Positions 17,297 through 23,611 of a stretch of DNA of 24,864 nt are shown in pieces (positions within the stretch are counted from its first letter, which is position 1; each line of letters starts with the position of its first letter). Under the pieces are notes generated by a model. It saw only the letters and a program-made list of their open reading frames with translations. It had not been told where the DNA came from and searched no databases. The DNA comes from JANYCG01 sp031428695 (GTDB lineage Bacteria > Pseudomonadota > Gammaproteobacteria > Burkholderiales > Burkholderiaceae_C): positions 1 through 24,864 of the forward strand of contig JANOYE010000039.1 in NCBI GenBank assembly GCA_031428695.1, in the 5' to 3' direction. Made by a program: the position numbers and the translations under genes.

Positions 17297-17893
17297 GTGC
17301 CGCAATCCATTCTTGATTTCTGGTTTGGCGACGGCCTCACGCTGGGCTGGCCCAGTGATGACCGCAGCAAATTGTGGTGGGGTGGCGGCAAAGATTTGGA
17401 CGAACAAATCAGCACCCAGTTTGGCCCGCAAGTGCGGTCAGCGCTGGCAGGTGAACTTCAATCTTGGCAAAGCGCCCCCTTGAGCAGCCTCGCCTTGGTG
17501 ATTTTGCTGGACCAATTCACCCGCAACTTATATCGCGGCCAGGGGCAAGCGTTTTCGGGCGACCTGCAGGCGCAATCGGTGGTGGTGGAAGCGCTGAATA
17601 AAGGCGTGGACCAACTTCTGCCCTGGGTTGGCCGCGTCTTCTTCTACATGCCTTTAATGCACGCCGAGAATTTGGCACATCAAACGGAATGTGTCCAGCG
17701 GTTCACTCAGTTGCTTGCCGATGCGCCACAAGCACTCAAACCCAAAATCGAGGGCAACGTGAAGTTTGCCGTTGAGCACCGAGACATCATTGCAAAGTTT
17801 GGGCGCTTCCCCCATCGCAATAAAGCCATGGGCCGCCTGAGTTCACCCGCCGAAGACGAGTTTCTCAAGACCGGCCCACGTTTTGGTCAGTGA
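17297..17893 (+). CDS. DUF924 family protein
   Basis: A 198-residue cytoplasmic helical protein. Family hallmarks are all visible: ILDFWFGDG at the N-terminus, LVILLDQFTRNLYRGQGQAFSGD (residues about 65-87), FFYMPLMHAENLAHQ (about 115-129), HRDIIAKFGRFPHRNKAMGR (about 157-176) and the SSPAEDEFL tail. The biochemical function is unknown. GTG at 17297 is taken as start because the upstream ATG at 17283 runs into a stop and the motif starts at once; no good RBS is present. Its stop overlaps, tail to tail, the stop of the minus-strand gene (17887-17893). Confidence 0.88.
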   Translation: MPQSILDFWFGDGLTLGWPSDDRSKLWWGGGKDLDEQISTQFGPQVRSALAGELQSWQSAPLSSLALVILLDQFTRNLYRGQGQAFSGDLQAQSVVVEALNKGVDQLLPWVGRVFFYMPLMHAENLAHQTECVQRFTQLLADAPQALKPKIEGNVKFAVEHRDIIAKFGRFPHRNKAMGRLSSPAEDEFLKTGPRFGQ

Positions 17894-18402
17894 CGCCCAC
17901 CGCCCTGGCCACGCTGTGGCGCGGCTTGCGGCATGGGCTGGTGCATGCCACCGTGACCACGGTTGTCGCCATCCCAGCTGCGGTGCCAACCGCGATCCCC
18001 ACCACGGTGCCAGCCGCGATGCTGCCCGTGCCAGCCAGTCGAAACCACAGGCTGCTGCACCACGACAGGGCGCCAATACATCGGGCGACCGTACGCCGGG
18101 CCGCCATAAAACGGGCCGCTGTAGTCCGGGTAAGCTGAATACACAGGCACAGGCTGCACCACCACCTGCTGCGGATGCATGTAGACCGGTGCGTGCACGA
18201 CCACCGGCTGCTGCACCACAACCGGGTAATGATGCTGGTACACCACGGGCGGCGCGTTGCTTACGGCAACCTGCACGCCAGGAGACGCCACGCCGACTGA
18301 CCAAAACACGTGTTGTGCCGAGGCCACTGCGCCCCAGCCCAGGCCTGCCAGCGCCAATGCGCCCACTACAGCCACTTTGCGAACAGAATTTCCGGTTGGC
18401 AT
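17887..18402 (-). CDS. Exported His/Pro/Tyr-rich protein of unknown function
   Basis: A 171-residue protein with a clear signal peptide (Arg8-Lys9, hydrophobic 10-26, cleavage after ASA at 29). The mature part is low complexity: Val/Gln/Pro segments with VVVQQPVV occurring twice (61-68 and 113-120), Tyr/Pro/Gly-rich middle, and a His/Gly/Arg/Trp-rich tail with repeated GWHR-type units (123-171). Histidine clusters could bind metal, but that is a guess. The start at 18402 is set by the RBS GAAGGAGA about 6 nt upstream on the minus strand. It is divergent from glnS and convergent with the DUF924 gene, whose stop codon it overlaps. Similar short exported proteins occur in many Burkholderiales; I cannot name a function. 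Confidence 0.75.
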   Translation of the reverse strand: MPTGNSVRKVAVVGALALAGLGWGAVASAQHVFWSVGVASPGVQVAVSNAPPVVYQHHYPVVVQQPVVVHAPVYMHPQQVVVQPVPVYSAYPDYSGPFYGGPAYGRPMYWRPVVVQQPVVSTGWHGQHRGWHRGGDRGWHRSWDGDNRGHGGMHQPMPQAAPQRGQGGGRH

Positions 18403-18527
18403 GAATTTCTCCTTCGGTTGGTGGGCCAATGAATGTCCCCACGAACTTACAACGCGCTTGACGGGCTATCCGCGCACTGCTGGCGTGTGAAGACAATTGC
18501 AAGATGTAACGACCCCGGCGCGCGCCC

Positions 18528-18533
18528 TAAAAT
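18528..18533 (+). promoter_or_regulatory. Candidate -10 element TAAAAT for glnS
   Basis: TAAAAT ends 6 nt before the glnS ATG, and the space between holds no Shine-Dalgarno. Transcription would start at or next to the ATG, giving a leaderless mRNA. No good -35 is visible. Confidence 0.4.
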
Positions 18534-18539
18534 CAAGCC

Positions 18540-20330
18540 ATGAGCGCCCCCACCCCCGAAACCAACGCCGCTACTGGCAAACCCAGCAACTTTCTGCGCC
18601 AGATCATCGAAGCCGATCTGGACAAAGGCACCTATGCCGCCCGCCAATGGGCCCGCAGCCCCGGCGATGCTGCCCACCACGCCACCGGCCAGCCCGACCC
18701 GGCCAAAATCCGAACGCGCTTCCCGCCCGAGCCCAATGGTTACCTGCACATTGGCCACGCCAAGAGCATCTGCATCAACTTCGGCCTGGCGCGCGACTAC
18801 GGCGGCGTCTGCCACTTGCGTTTTGACGACACCAACCCGGAAAAAGAAAACGTCGAATTCGTCCACTCCATCAAAGAGTCAGTCAAATGGCTGGGCTTCG
18901 ACTGGAACGGTTCGCCGACCGCCGAGCCCTATCAGGCCAGCAATTATTTCGGCTTCATGTACCGCGCGGCCGAATATTTGATCGAAGCCGGCCACGCTTA
19001 CGTAGACGAACAAACCGTGGAGCAGATTCGCATCAACCGGGGTGACTTCAACAAGCCCGGCACGGACAGCCCGTTTCGCGCCCGCACGCCCGCAGAAAAC
19101 CTGGCCAAGTTTCGCGAGATGCGAGACGGCCAGCATGAAGACGGCGCCATGGTGCTGCGCGCCAAGATCGACATGGCCAGCCCCAATATCAATCTGCGCG
19201 ACCCGGCCATCTACCGCATCCGCCGCGCCACCCACCACCACACCGGCGACACCTGGTGCATCTACCCGATGTACACCTACGCGCACCCGATTGAAGACGC
19301 ACTGGAGAACATCACCCACAGCCTGTGCACGCTGGAGTTTGAAGACCAGCGCCCGTTTTACGACTGGCTGCTGGACCGTCTGTGCGAAGGCGCTTTGCTC
19401 GCCCAGCCGCACCCGCGCCAGTACGAGTTCGCCCGCCTGAACCTCACCTATGTGATCACCAGCAAGAGGAAACTCGCACAACTGGTGTACGACCACAAAG
19501 TGAGCGGCTGGGACGACCCGCGCATGCCCACCGTGGTCGGCCTGCGTCGGCGCGGCTACACCCCCGAAGCCGTCCAGCTGTTTGCCGAACGCATCGGCGT
19601 GACCAAAAGCGACAGCTGGATCGACTACAGCACACTTGAAGGTTGCCTGCGCGAGACGCTGGACGGCACTGCCCCGCGCGCCATGGCTGTGCTCGACCCG
19701 ATCAAACTCGTCATCGAAAACTGGGACGAGGTGATGGGCCAGGACTTTCTGGACGCGTGTTCAGCGCCAGTCCACCCGCATCACCCAGAGCTGGGCAAAC
19801 GCAGCTTCAAGATCGGCAAAGAGGTGTGGATTGAGCGCACCGATTACGAAGAAGTACCCAGCAAAGGCTTCTTCCGTTTGTACCCCGGCAACAAAGTACG
19901 GTTGAAATACGGCCACGTGATCGAGTGCCTAGGCGCTACAAAAAACGACGCCGGTCACGCACATTCTGTGAGAGCCAGGCTCATACCCGACACAAAAAGC
20001 GGCACCCCCGGCAGCGACAGCGTCAAAGTCAAAGGCGTCATCACCTGGGTGGCTGTGGCAGACGGCATCCCCGCCGAAGTGCGCATGTATGACCGCCTCT
20101 TCACGGACGCCCAGCCCGATGCCGGCGGCAGGGACTTCATGGAGAACCTGAACCCGAGCAGCCTGAAAGTGATCACCGCGTTTGTCGAGCCGTCATTGGC
20201 TGCGGCGACGGCGGACGACAAGTTCCAGTTTGAGCGGCATGGGTACTTTGTGGCGGATCGCGTGGATCATGCGGCGGGGAAGCCGGTGTTTAATTTGGCG
20301 GTGGGGTTGAAGGATTCCTGGGGGAAATAA
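18540..20330 (+). CDS. glnS: Glutaminyl-tRNA synthetase
   Basis: A 596-residue class I synthetase that charges tRNA-Gln with glutamine in the cytoplasm. The HIGH motif is at 70-73 within FPPEPNGYLHIGHAKS, followed by FDDTNPEKE. The KMSKS counterpart is ITSKRK at 306-311. The C-terminal anticodon-binding beta-barrels end in the standard FNLAVGLKDSWGK. Length is slightly over the E. coli enzyme because of an N-terminal leader of about 20 residues and small insertions. The start follows a -10-like hexamer directly (leaderless). The gene appears intact and is the only full-length copy, but its last 180 nt recur twice downstream as pseudogene fragments (21978-22156 and 23615-23724). Confidence 0.97.
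   Translation: MSAPTPETNAATGKPSNFLRQIIEADLDKGTYAARQWARSPGDAAHHATGQPDPAKIRTRFPPEPNGYLHIGHAKSICINFGLARDYGGVCHLRFDDTNPEKENVEFVHSIKESVKWLGFDWNGSPTAEPYQASNYFGFMYRAAEYLIEAGHAYVDEQTVEQIRINRGDFNKPGTDSPFRARTPAENLAKFREMRDGQHEDGAMVLRAKIDMASPNINLRDPAIYRIRRATHHHTGDTWCIYPMYTYAHPIEDALENITHSLCTLEFEDQRPFYDWLLDRLCEGALLAQPHPRQYEFARLNLTYVITSKRKLAQLVYDHKVSGWDDPRMPTVVGLRRRGYTPEAVQLFAERIGVTKSDSWIDYSTLEGCLRETLDGTAPRAMAVLDPIKLVIENWDEVMGQDFLDACSAPVHPHHPELGKRSFKIGKEVWIERTDYEEVPSKGFFRLYPGNKVRLKYGHVIECLGATKNDAGHAHSVRARLIPDTKSGTPGSDSVKVKGVITWVAVADGIPAEVRMYDRLFTDAQPDAGGRDFMENLNPSSLKVITAFVEPSLAAATADDKFQFERHGYFVADRVDHAAGKPVFNLAVGLKDSWGK
20151..20330 (+). repeat. glnS 3' end, repeat copy 1 (functional)
   Basis: This 180-nt tail is the reference copy for two downstream remnants. 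Copy 2 is colinear over the full length with a single-nucleotide deletion. Copy 3 is colinear without indels for about 105-110 nt (79 of 106 identical by hand count over 20151-20256). Confidence 0.85.
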
Positions 20331-20340
20331 GTCACCACAA

Positions 20341-20373
20341 GCATCTCGACATCAATAGAATCAAAAAGATGAA
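20341..20373 (+). promoter_or_regulatory. Duplicated upstream element with -10 TAGAAT, before MNT1
   Basis: This 33-nt segment matches 22918-22950 upstream of MNT3 at 27 of 33 positions. It includes TAGAAT (20356-20361), 7 nt before the MNT1 ATG, suggesting a near-leaderless promoter. The MNT1 start codon lies inside the element. Confidence 0.5.
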
Positions 20374-20713
20374 TTCGGCCACCCCTTCACCCGCAACGCT
20401 TCTGGCCACACGTGCCTTTGCGGCGCGCGTGGCTGTGGCCTACCCCACGCAGCAAACCATTCTGTTTGGCAGCCGCGCGCGCGGCACGGCACATGACGAA
20501 AGTGATGCGGACGTGGCCGTCATCCTCAAAGGCCAGCCCGGCAATTTCATCAAAACCAAAATGGCCATGAACGACATTGCCTACGACATCTTGCTGGACA
20601 CCGGCATTCGAATCCAACCCCTGCCCGTGTGGGAGCCCGAATGGGAACATCCGGAGCAGTATTCGAACCCGCACCTGTTGCACAACATTGCCGTTGAAGG
20701 CATCAGGCTGTGA
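20369..20713 (+). CDS. MNT-type nucleotidyltransferase (antitoxin of a HEPN-MNT pair), MNT1
   Basis: A 114-residue minimal nucleotidyltransferase. It carries the diagnostic GSX10DXD motif: Gly34-Ser35, then Asp46 and Asp48. In type VII toxin-antitoxin systems such proteins act as antitoxins by transferring AMP to the HEPN partner. It overlaps the HEPN1 gene by GTGA, the usual coupled arrangement. It is a different subtype from MNT2 and MNT3: longer, with a C-terminal WEPEWEHPEQYSNPHLLHNI segment typical of MNTs paired with the PF05168-type HEPN. It lies 38 nt after the glnS stop. Confidence 0.87.
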   Translation: MNSATPSPATLLATRAFAARVAVAYPTQQTILFGSRARGTAHDESDADVAVILKGQPGNFIKTKMAMNDIAYDILLDTGIRIQPLPVWEPEWEHPEQYSNPHLLHNIAVEGIRL

Positions 20714-21096
20714 ATGCCCCGGAACTGATGGTGAAATCGCGTCGCGCACTGGCCAGCGCCGAGAAACTTCTCCAAGACGATGGCGGCGATGGCGCTTGCA
20801 ACCGTGCGTATTACGCCATGTTTGACGCAGCCCGCGCCGCCCTGATTGCCTCCAAAGCGCCGGTTCCGCCAGAAATCGCCAAGACCCACAGCGGCCTGAT
20901 TTCCGCGTTCTCTTTACATCTGGTCAAGCCAAACTTGTTTCCTATCGAAATGGGTCGTTCGCTGAACAAAGCCGAAGACCTTCGCCTTGTGGCCGACTAC
21001 AAGGGTGATTCCATCAGCGCTGAAGAAGCGCAATGGGCGGTAGAGGCGGCCCGTGCTTTTATTGAAGAAGTAGATATTCGCTTTATGGCGAGCTGA
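20710..21096 (+). CDS. HEPN domain protein (partner of MNT1), HEPN1
   Basis: A 128-residue all-helical HEPN protein. The NRAYYAMFDAARAAL block (about residues 32-46), KTHSGLISAF (about 61-70) and the LVADYKGD segment with alternating helices are typical of the PF05168-type family. The RX4-6H ribonuclease motif of DUF86 toxins is not evident, so RNase activity is less certain than for HEPN3. The start is GTG at 20710, overlapping the MNT1 stop. Together with MNT1 it forms a likely toxin-antitoxin or nucleotide-modification pair. Confidence 0.83.
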   Translation: MNAPELMVKSRRALASAEKLLQDDGGDGACNRAYYAMFDAARAALIASKAPVPPEIAKTHSGLISAFSLHLVKPNLFPIEMGRSLNKAEDLRLVADYKGDSISAEEAQWAVEAARAFIEEVDIRFMAS

Positions 21097-21173
21097 TTGG
21101 TTTCGAATTGAATCCTTCCTCACACAAGCGATGCCGCCGTGCAAGACGCATTTCCAGACCGGAGGTTCAAGCC

Positions 21174-21389
21174 ATGAAAATTTCATACGACAAAGCAACC
21201 GACTCACTTTATATCCACTTGGCGGATCGAGCCTCGGTGGATTCTGACGAAGTGAAAGATGGAGTAGTGCTCGACTTTGATTCGAATGGCGCCCTGGTAG
21301 GCATCGATGTGCAGCACGCCAGCGAACGAGCAGACCTCAACAAGTTATCGTTGTCGAAGCTCCCTTTTGGGGAATTGCTGGCCGCGTGA
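21174..21389 (+). CDS. DUF2283 family small protein
   Basis: A 71-residue protein: MKISYDKATDSLYIHLAD, then DGVVLDFDSNGALVGIDVQHASE, the standard DUF2283 pattern. The ATG at 21174 has a perfect GGAGG 8 nt upstream; an in-frame upstream ATG at 21108 lacks this and adds residues outside the family. DUF2283 genes often sit next to a DUF4258 gene in presumed toxin-antitoxin pairs; no DUF4258 gene is seen here, so it is an orphan or associates with a flanking MNT/HEPN pair. Function unknown. Confidence 0.85.
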   Translation: MKISYDKATDSLYIHLADRASVDSDEVKDGVVLDFDSNGALVGIDVQHASERADLNKLSLSKLPFGELLAA

Positions 21390-21422
21390 CGGCTGACAGC
21401 TCAGTTCTAACGCAAGCACCCA

Positions 21423-21713
21423 ATGCGCCCCTCCGAAGCCCTAGCCCTGCACCGCACCCGCATCCGCGAGATTGCGCTGAGCCATCACGTACGCAACGTG
21501 CGTGTCTTTGGCTCGGCCATGCGACATGATGACGGGCCAGACAGCGACCTTGACCTGCTGGTGGAGCCAACCCCGCAAACCACACTGTTTGACATTGGCG
21601 CCATTCGCTTTGAGCTCAAACAGCTGCTGGGCATCGACATCGACGTGCTCACCCCCAACGCTTTGCCTGACAAATACCGCGCGCAAGTGCTCCAAGAGGC
21701 GCAGCCCGTATGA
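21423..21713 (+). CDS. MNT nucleotidyltransferase antitoxin (MntA-like), MNT2
   Basis: A 96-residue minimal nucleotidyltransferase with GSX10DXD complete: Gly30-Ser31, Asp42 and Asp44; a third acidic ligand is likely Asp72 or Asp74 in GIDIDVL. It should adenylylate a DUF86-type HEPN toxin (type VII system). It differs from MNT3 at 6 of 96 residues, and the DNA is over 90% identical by eye, so the two are recent duplicates. It overlaps HEPN2 by ATGA. All catalytic residues are kept although its partner is deleted, so it may still neutralise HEPN3. Confidence 0.88.
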   Translation: MRPSEALALHRTRIREIALSHHVRNVRVFGSAMRHDDGPDSDLDLLVEPTPQTTLFDIGAIRFELKQLLGIDIDVLTPNALPDKYRAQVLQEAQPV

Positions 21714-21967
21714 GTCGGGGTGACTCGCTTCGGGTGGATGACTACCTCGGCCACATCATTGAGGCCATTTGTGACGCGCGCAACAAAGTCACGAAGCACC
21801 ACGGCGCACTTGCAGCAGCACATCCAGAAATCCCATGGAACTTTGCTTACGAGATGCGCAACGCCCTCTCGCATGGCTTCTTCAAGGTGGATCAACAGGT
21901 TGTGTGGCAGACCATTTGTGACGATCTTCCTGGTCTTAGGCAGGCTGTTCAATCAGCGAAGAACTGA
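21710..21967 (+). pseudogene. HEPN (DUF86) toxin with in-frame internal deletion, HEPN2
   Basis: 85 residues against 119 in its paralog HEPN3. After EAI at residue 20, six residues (CDARNK) replace 38 residues of HEPN3, a net loss of 32 residues (96 nt, in frame). The deletion removes the second helix and the VIRNxxxIGEA block that forms the HEPN bundle. The RX4H pair survives (Arg50, His55), but the RX4HXY tyrosine is Phe57. In type VII systems that tyrosine is the residue AMP-modified by MntA. It is probably inactive, though the clean frame and retained R/H leave open a short active or dominant-negative form. It overlaps MNT2 by ATGA and is followed by a glnS tail remnant. Confidence 0.8.
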
Positions 21968-21974
21968 TCCAGAT

Positions 21975-22156
21975 ATGAATCCTGACGGCCTGCAAATCAT
22001 TCAAGCAATCGTGGAGCGGTCATTGGCCGCCGCCCATGCCGACCAGACGGTTCAGTTTGAACGCCACGGCCATGTGCTGGCCGACGAAGTGGGCACTGAG
22101 CAGGCAAGCCTTTGTTCAATCTGGCAGTGGAGTTGAAGGATTCTTGGGGGAAATGA
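21975..22156 (+). pseudogene. glnS 3'-end remnant, copy 2 (frameshifted)
   Basis: A translation from 21975 gives NPDGLQIIQAIVERSLAAA and QFERHGHVLADE, matching the GlnS C-terminus. Then a one-nucleotide deletion near 22090-22110 shifts the frame. The final codons, read in the other frame, give PLFNLAVELKDSWGK and a TGA at 22154-22156, again matching GlnS to its last residue. It starts 8 nt after the HEPN2 stop. It cannot encode a working enzyme. Its TGA overlaps the ATG of the zeta-like gene. Confidence 0.9.
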
Positions 22157-22752
22157 AAGCTGCGCGTGTCATCAAACCCAAACGCCCCACAGTGGCCGTG
22201 ATTGCCGGGCCCAATGGCGCTGGCAAATCCACAGCCGCGCCCTACCTGCTCAAACAGGCATTGGGAATTCTTGAGTTTGTGAACGCAGATCAAATTGCGG
22301 TGGGCCTGTCTGCCTATGCACCTGAAACCGTGTCGTTTGAGGCGGGCCGCATCATGCTCAGGCGCCTCCATGAATTGGCTGCGTCGAAAGTGAGCTTTGC
22401 GTTTGAGTCCACCCTTTCCAGCCGCACATTTGCATTGTTCCTGAGCCGATGCAAGGCACAGGGCTACCGCGTCCAGATCATTTATGTGGCGCTGCCCAGT
22501 GCCGAACTGGCCGTCAACCGCGTGGCGCTGCGCGTGAAACTGGGTGGCCACAACATTCCACAGGCCGATATAGAACGCCGTTTTCAGCGCAGCCTGCACA
22601 ATCTGTATGAGTTGTATCTGCCGCTGGCTGACCGCTGGACGATTCTGGACAATGCTTCTGGCACACTCAAACCAATTGCCCATGGCACGGCACATCGTAC
22701 CAACGTGAAGGAATCGGAAAAATGGCTCAATCTAAAGCAACTGGCTCAGTAA
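22153..22752 (+). CDS. Zeta-toxin-like P-loop kinase
   Basis: A 199-residue P-loop kinase. Walker A GPNGAGKST is at 19-27. NADQIA (Asp46) occupies the position of the zeta catalytic aspartate. FESTLSS is at 84-90, and GGHNIPQADIERRFQRSLHNL (131-151) is the Arg-rich lid typical of zeta-family chromosomal kinases. Zeta toxins phosphorylate UDP-N-acetylglucosamine-type sugars; the substrate of this subgroup is not certain. The ATG at 22153 is chosen because the family starts shortly before Walker A; a longer in-frame start at 22036 would lie inside the glnS remnant. The ATG overlaps the remnant's TGA, and the purine-rich end of glnS (TGGGGGAA) is the only RBS-like sequence. A 62-residue ORF overlaps its 3' end. 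Confidence 0.87.
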   Translation: MKAARVIKPKRPTVAVIAGPNGAGKSTAAPYLLKQALGILEFVNADQIAVGLSAYAPETVSFEAGRIMLRRLHELAASKVSFAFESTLSSRTFALFLSRCKAQGYRVQIIYVALPSAELAVNRVALRVKLGGHNIPQADIERRFQRSLHNLYELYLPLADRWTILDNASGTLKPIAHGTAHRTNVKESEKWLNLKQLAQ

Positions 22753-22910
22753 CAGGCGTTGCCGCAACGCACCGCAGGACTGCGCAGGACAAGATTGCCC
22801 AGGCTTTAAGCCAAGCATCAAGCCAGGCCAAAAAACAGCTGGTTTCCCATGGGATGAAGCTGCCGACCCAGAGCTGGACTGGCTCCGCGATTCGCAACCC
22901 TGCGGTCTGA
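22722..22910 (+). CDS. Small basic protein overlapping the zeta-like gene, possible partner
   Basis: A 62-residue ORF beginning 31 nt before the zeta stop in another frame, with GAAGGA about 9-10 nt before its ATG. Residues 20-42 form an amphipathic Ala/Gln/Lys helix (TAQDKIAQALSQASSQAKKQ), while the ends look disordered. I do not recognise a family. The overlap and RBS argue that it is translated. It could be a cognate antitoxin or accessory protein of the kinase; this is context-based only. The C-terminal part may be altered by a frameshift or junction. Confidence 0.5.
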   Translation: MAQSKATGSVTGVAATHRRTAQDKIAQALSQASSQAKKQLVSHGMKLPTQSWTGSAIRNPAV

Positions 22911-22917
22911 GACGCGG

Positions 22918-22950
22918 GCATGTCGAATTCAATAAAATCAACAAGATAAA
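22918..22950 (+). promoter_or_regulatory. Duplicated upstream element with -10 TAAAAT, before MNT3
   Basis: This 33-nt segment matches 20341-20373 at 27 of 33 positions and contains TAAAAT (22933-22938). The MNT1 ATG position is ATA here, and MNT3 starts 13 nt after the element. It is likely the MNT3-HEPN3 promoter and marks a duplication junction. Confidence 0.5.
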
Positions 22951-22962
22951 CACTGCCACGCC

Positions 22963-23253
22963 ATGCGCCCCTCTGAAGCCCTAGCCCTGCACCGCACCCG
23001 CATCCGCGAAATTGCGCTGAGCCATCACGTGAGTAACGTTCGGGTGTTTGGCTCGGCCATGCGGCGTGACGACAAGCCAGGCGGCGACCTTGACCTGCTG
23101 GTGGAGCCCACCCCGCAAACCACGCTGTTTGACATTGGCGCCATTCGCTTTGAGCTCAAACAGCTGCTGGGCATCGACATCGACGTGCTCACGCCCAACG
23201 CATTGCCTGACAAATACCGCGCACAAGTGCTCCAAGAGGCCCTGCCTGTATGA
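22963..23253 (+). CDS. MNT nucleotidyltransferase antitoxin (MntA-like), MNT3
   Basis: A 96-residue near-duplicate of MNT2 with GSX10DXD intact (Gly30-Ser31, Asp42, Asp44). Differences from MNT2 cluster between GS and DXD (HDDGPDS versus RDDKPGG), plus one N-terminal and one C-terminal change. The expected role is AMP transfer to the tyrosine of the RX4HXY motif of the partner HEPN3, whose gene it overlaps by ATGA. This is the intact type VII toxin-antitoxin pair of the window. Confidence 0.9.
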   Translation: MRPSEALALHRTRIREIALSHHVSNVRVFGSAMRRDDKPGGDLDLLVEPTPQTTLFDIGAIRFELKQLLGIDIDVLTPNALPDKYRAQVLQEALPV

Positions 23254-23609
23254 GTCGGGGTGACCCGCTTCGGCTGGATGACTACCTCGGCCACCTCATT
23301 GAAGCCATTGACAACATTTTCGAATACACCGCTGACATGGATTGGGTTGCCTTTTCGCTGGACAAAAAAACCCAAGACGCCGTTATCCGAAATTTCGAGA
23401 GCATTGGCGAAGCGTGCAACAACGTCACGAAGCACCACGGCGCATTTTCAGTAGCGCATCCAGAAATACCATGGAATTTTGCTTACGAAATGCGCAACGC
23501 TCTGGCGCATGGCTACTTCAAGGTGGATCAACAGGTTGTGTGGCAGACCATCGGTGATGATCTGCCTGGGCTTCGGCAGGCTGCTCAGGTTGCGAAGAAT
23601 TCAATCTAG
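23250..23609 (+). CDS. HEPN (DUF86/HepT-like) ribonuclease toxin, HEPN3
   Basis: A 119-residue full-length DUF86 HEPN protein: LDDYLGHLIEAIDNIFEYT at the start, DAVIRNFESIGEACNNV (43-59), HPEIPWNFAYEMRN (70-83). The RX4HXY motif is complete: Arg82, His87, Tyr89 in RNALAHGY. It ends with VDQQVVWQTIGDDLP. In HepT-MntA systems the dimeric HEPN cleaves RNA, and modification of the motif tyrosine silences it. It is coupled to MNT3 by an ATGA overlap. A glnS remnant begins 2 nt after its stop. Confidence 0.92.
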   Translation: MSRGDPLRLDDYLGHLIEAIDNIFEYTADMDWVAFSLDKKTQDAVIRNFESIGEACNNVTKHHGAFSVAHPEIPWNFAYEMRNALAHGYFKVDQQVVWQTIGDDLPGLRQAAQVAKNSI

Positions 23610-23611
23610 AC

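Larger units (their letters stand above)
21423..22156 (+). repeat. Duplicated segment A: MNT2-HEPN2-glnS tail
   Basis: Homologous to segment B at 22963-23724, with the same gene order and start/stop overlaps. Segment A has a 96-nt deletion in HEPN and a full-length glnS tail. Segment B has intact HEPN and a tail cut after about 110 nt. Confidence 0.85.

Noticed and set aside
22036..22152. Longer start for the zeta-like kinase
   Set aside because: The added 39 residues are an out-of-frame reading of the glnS remnant. The family begins close to Walker A.
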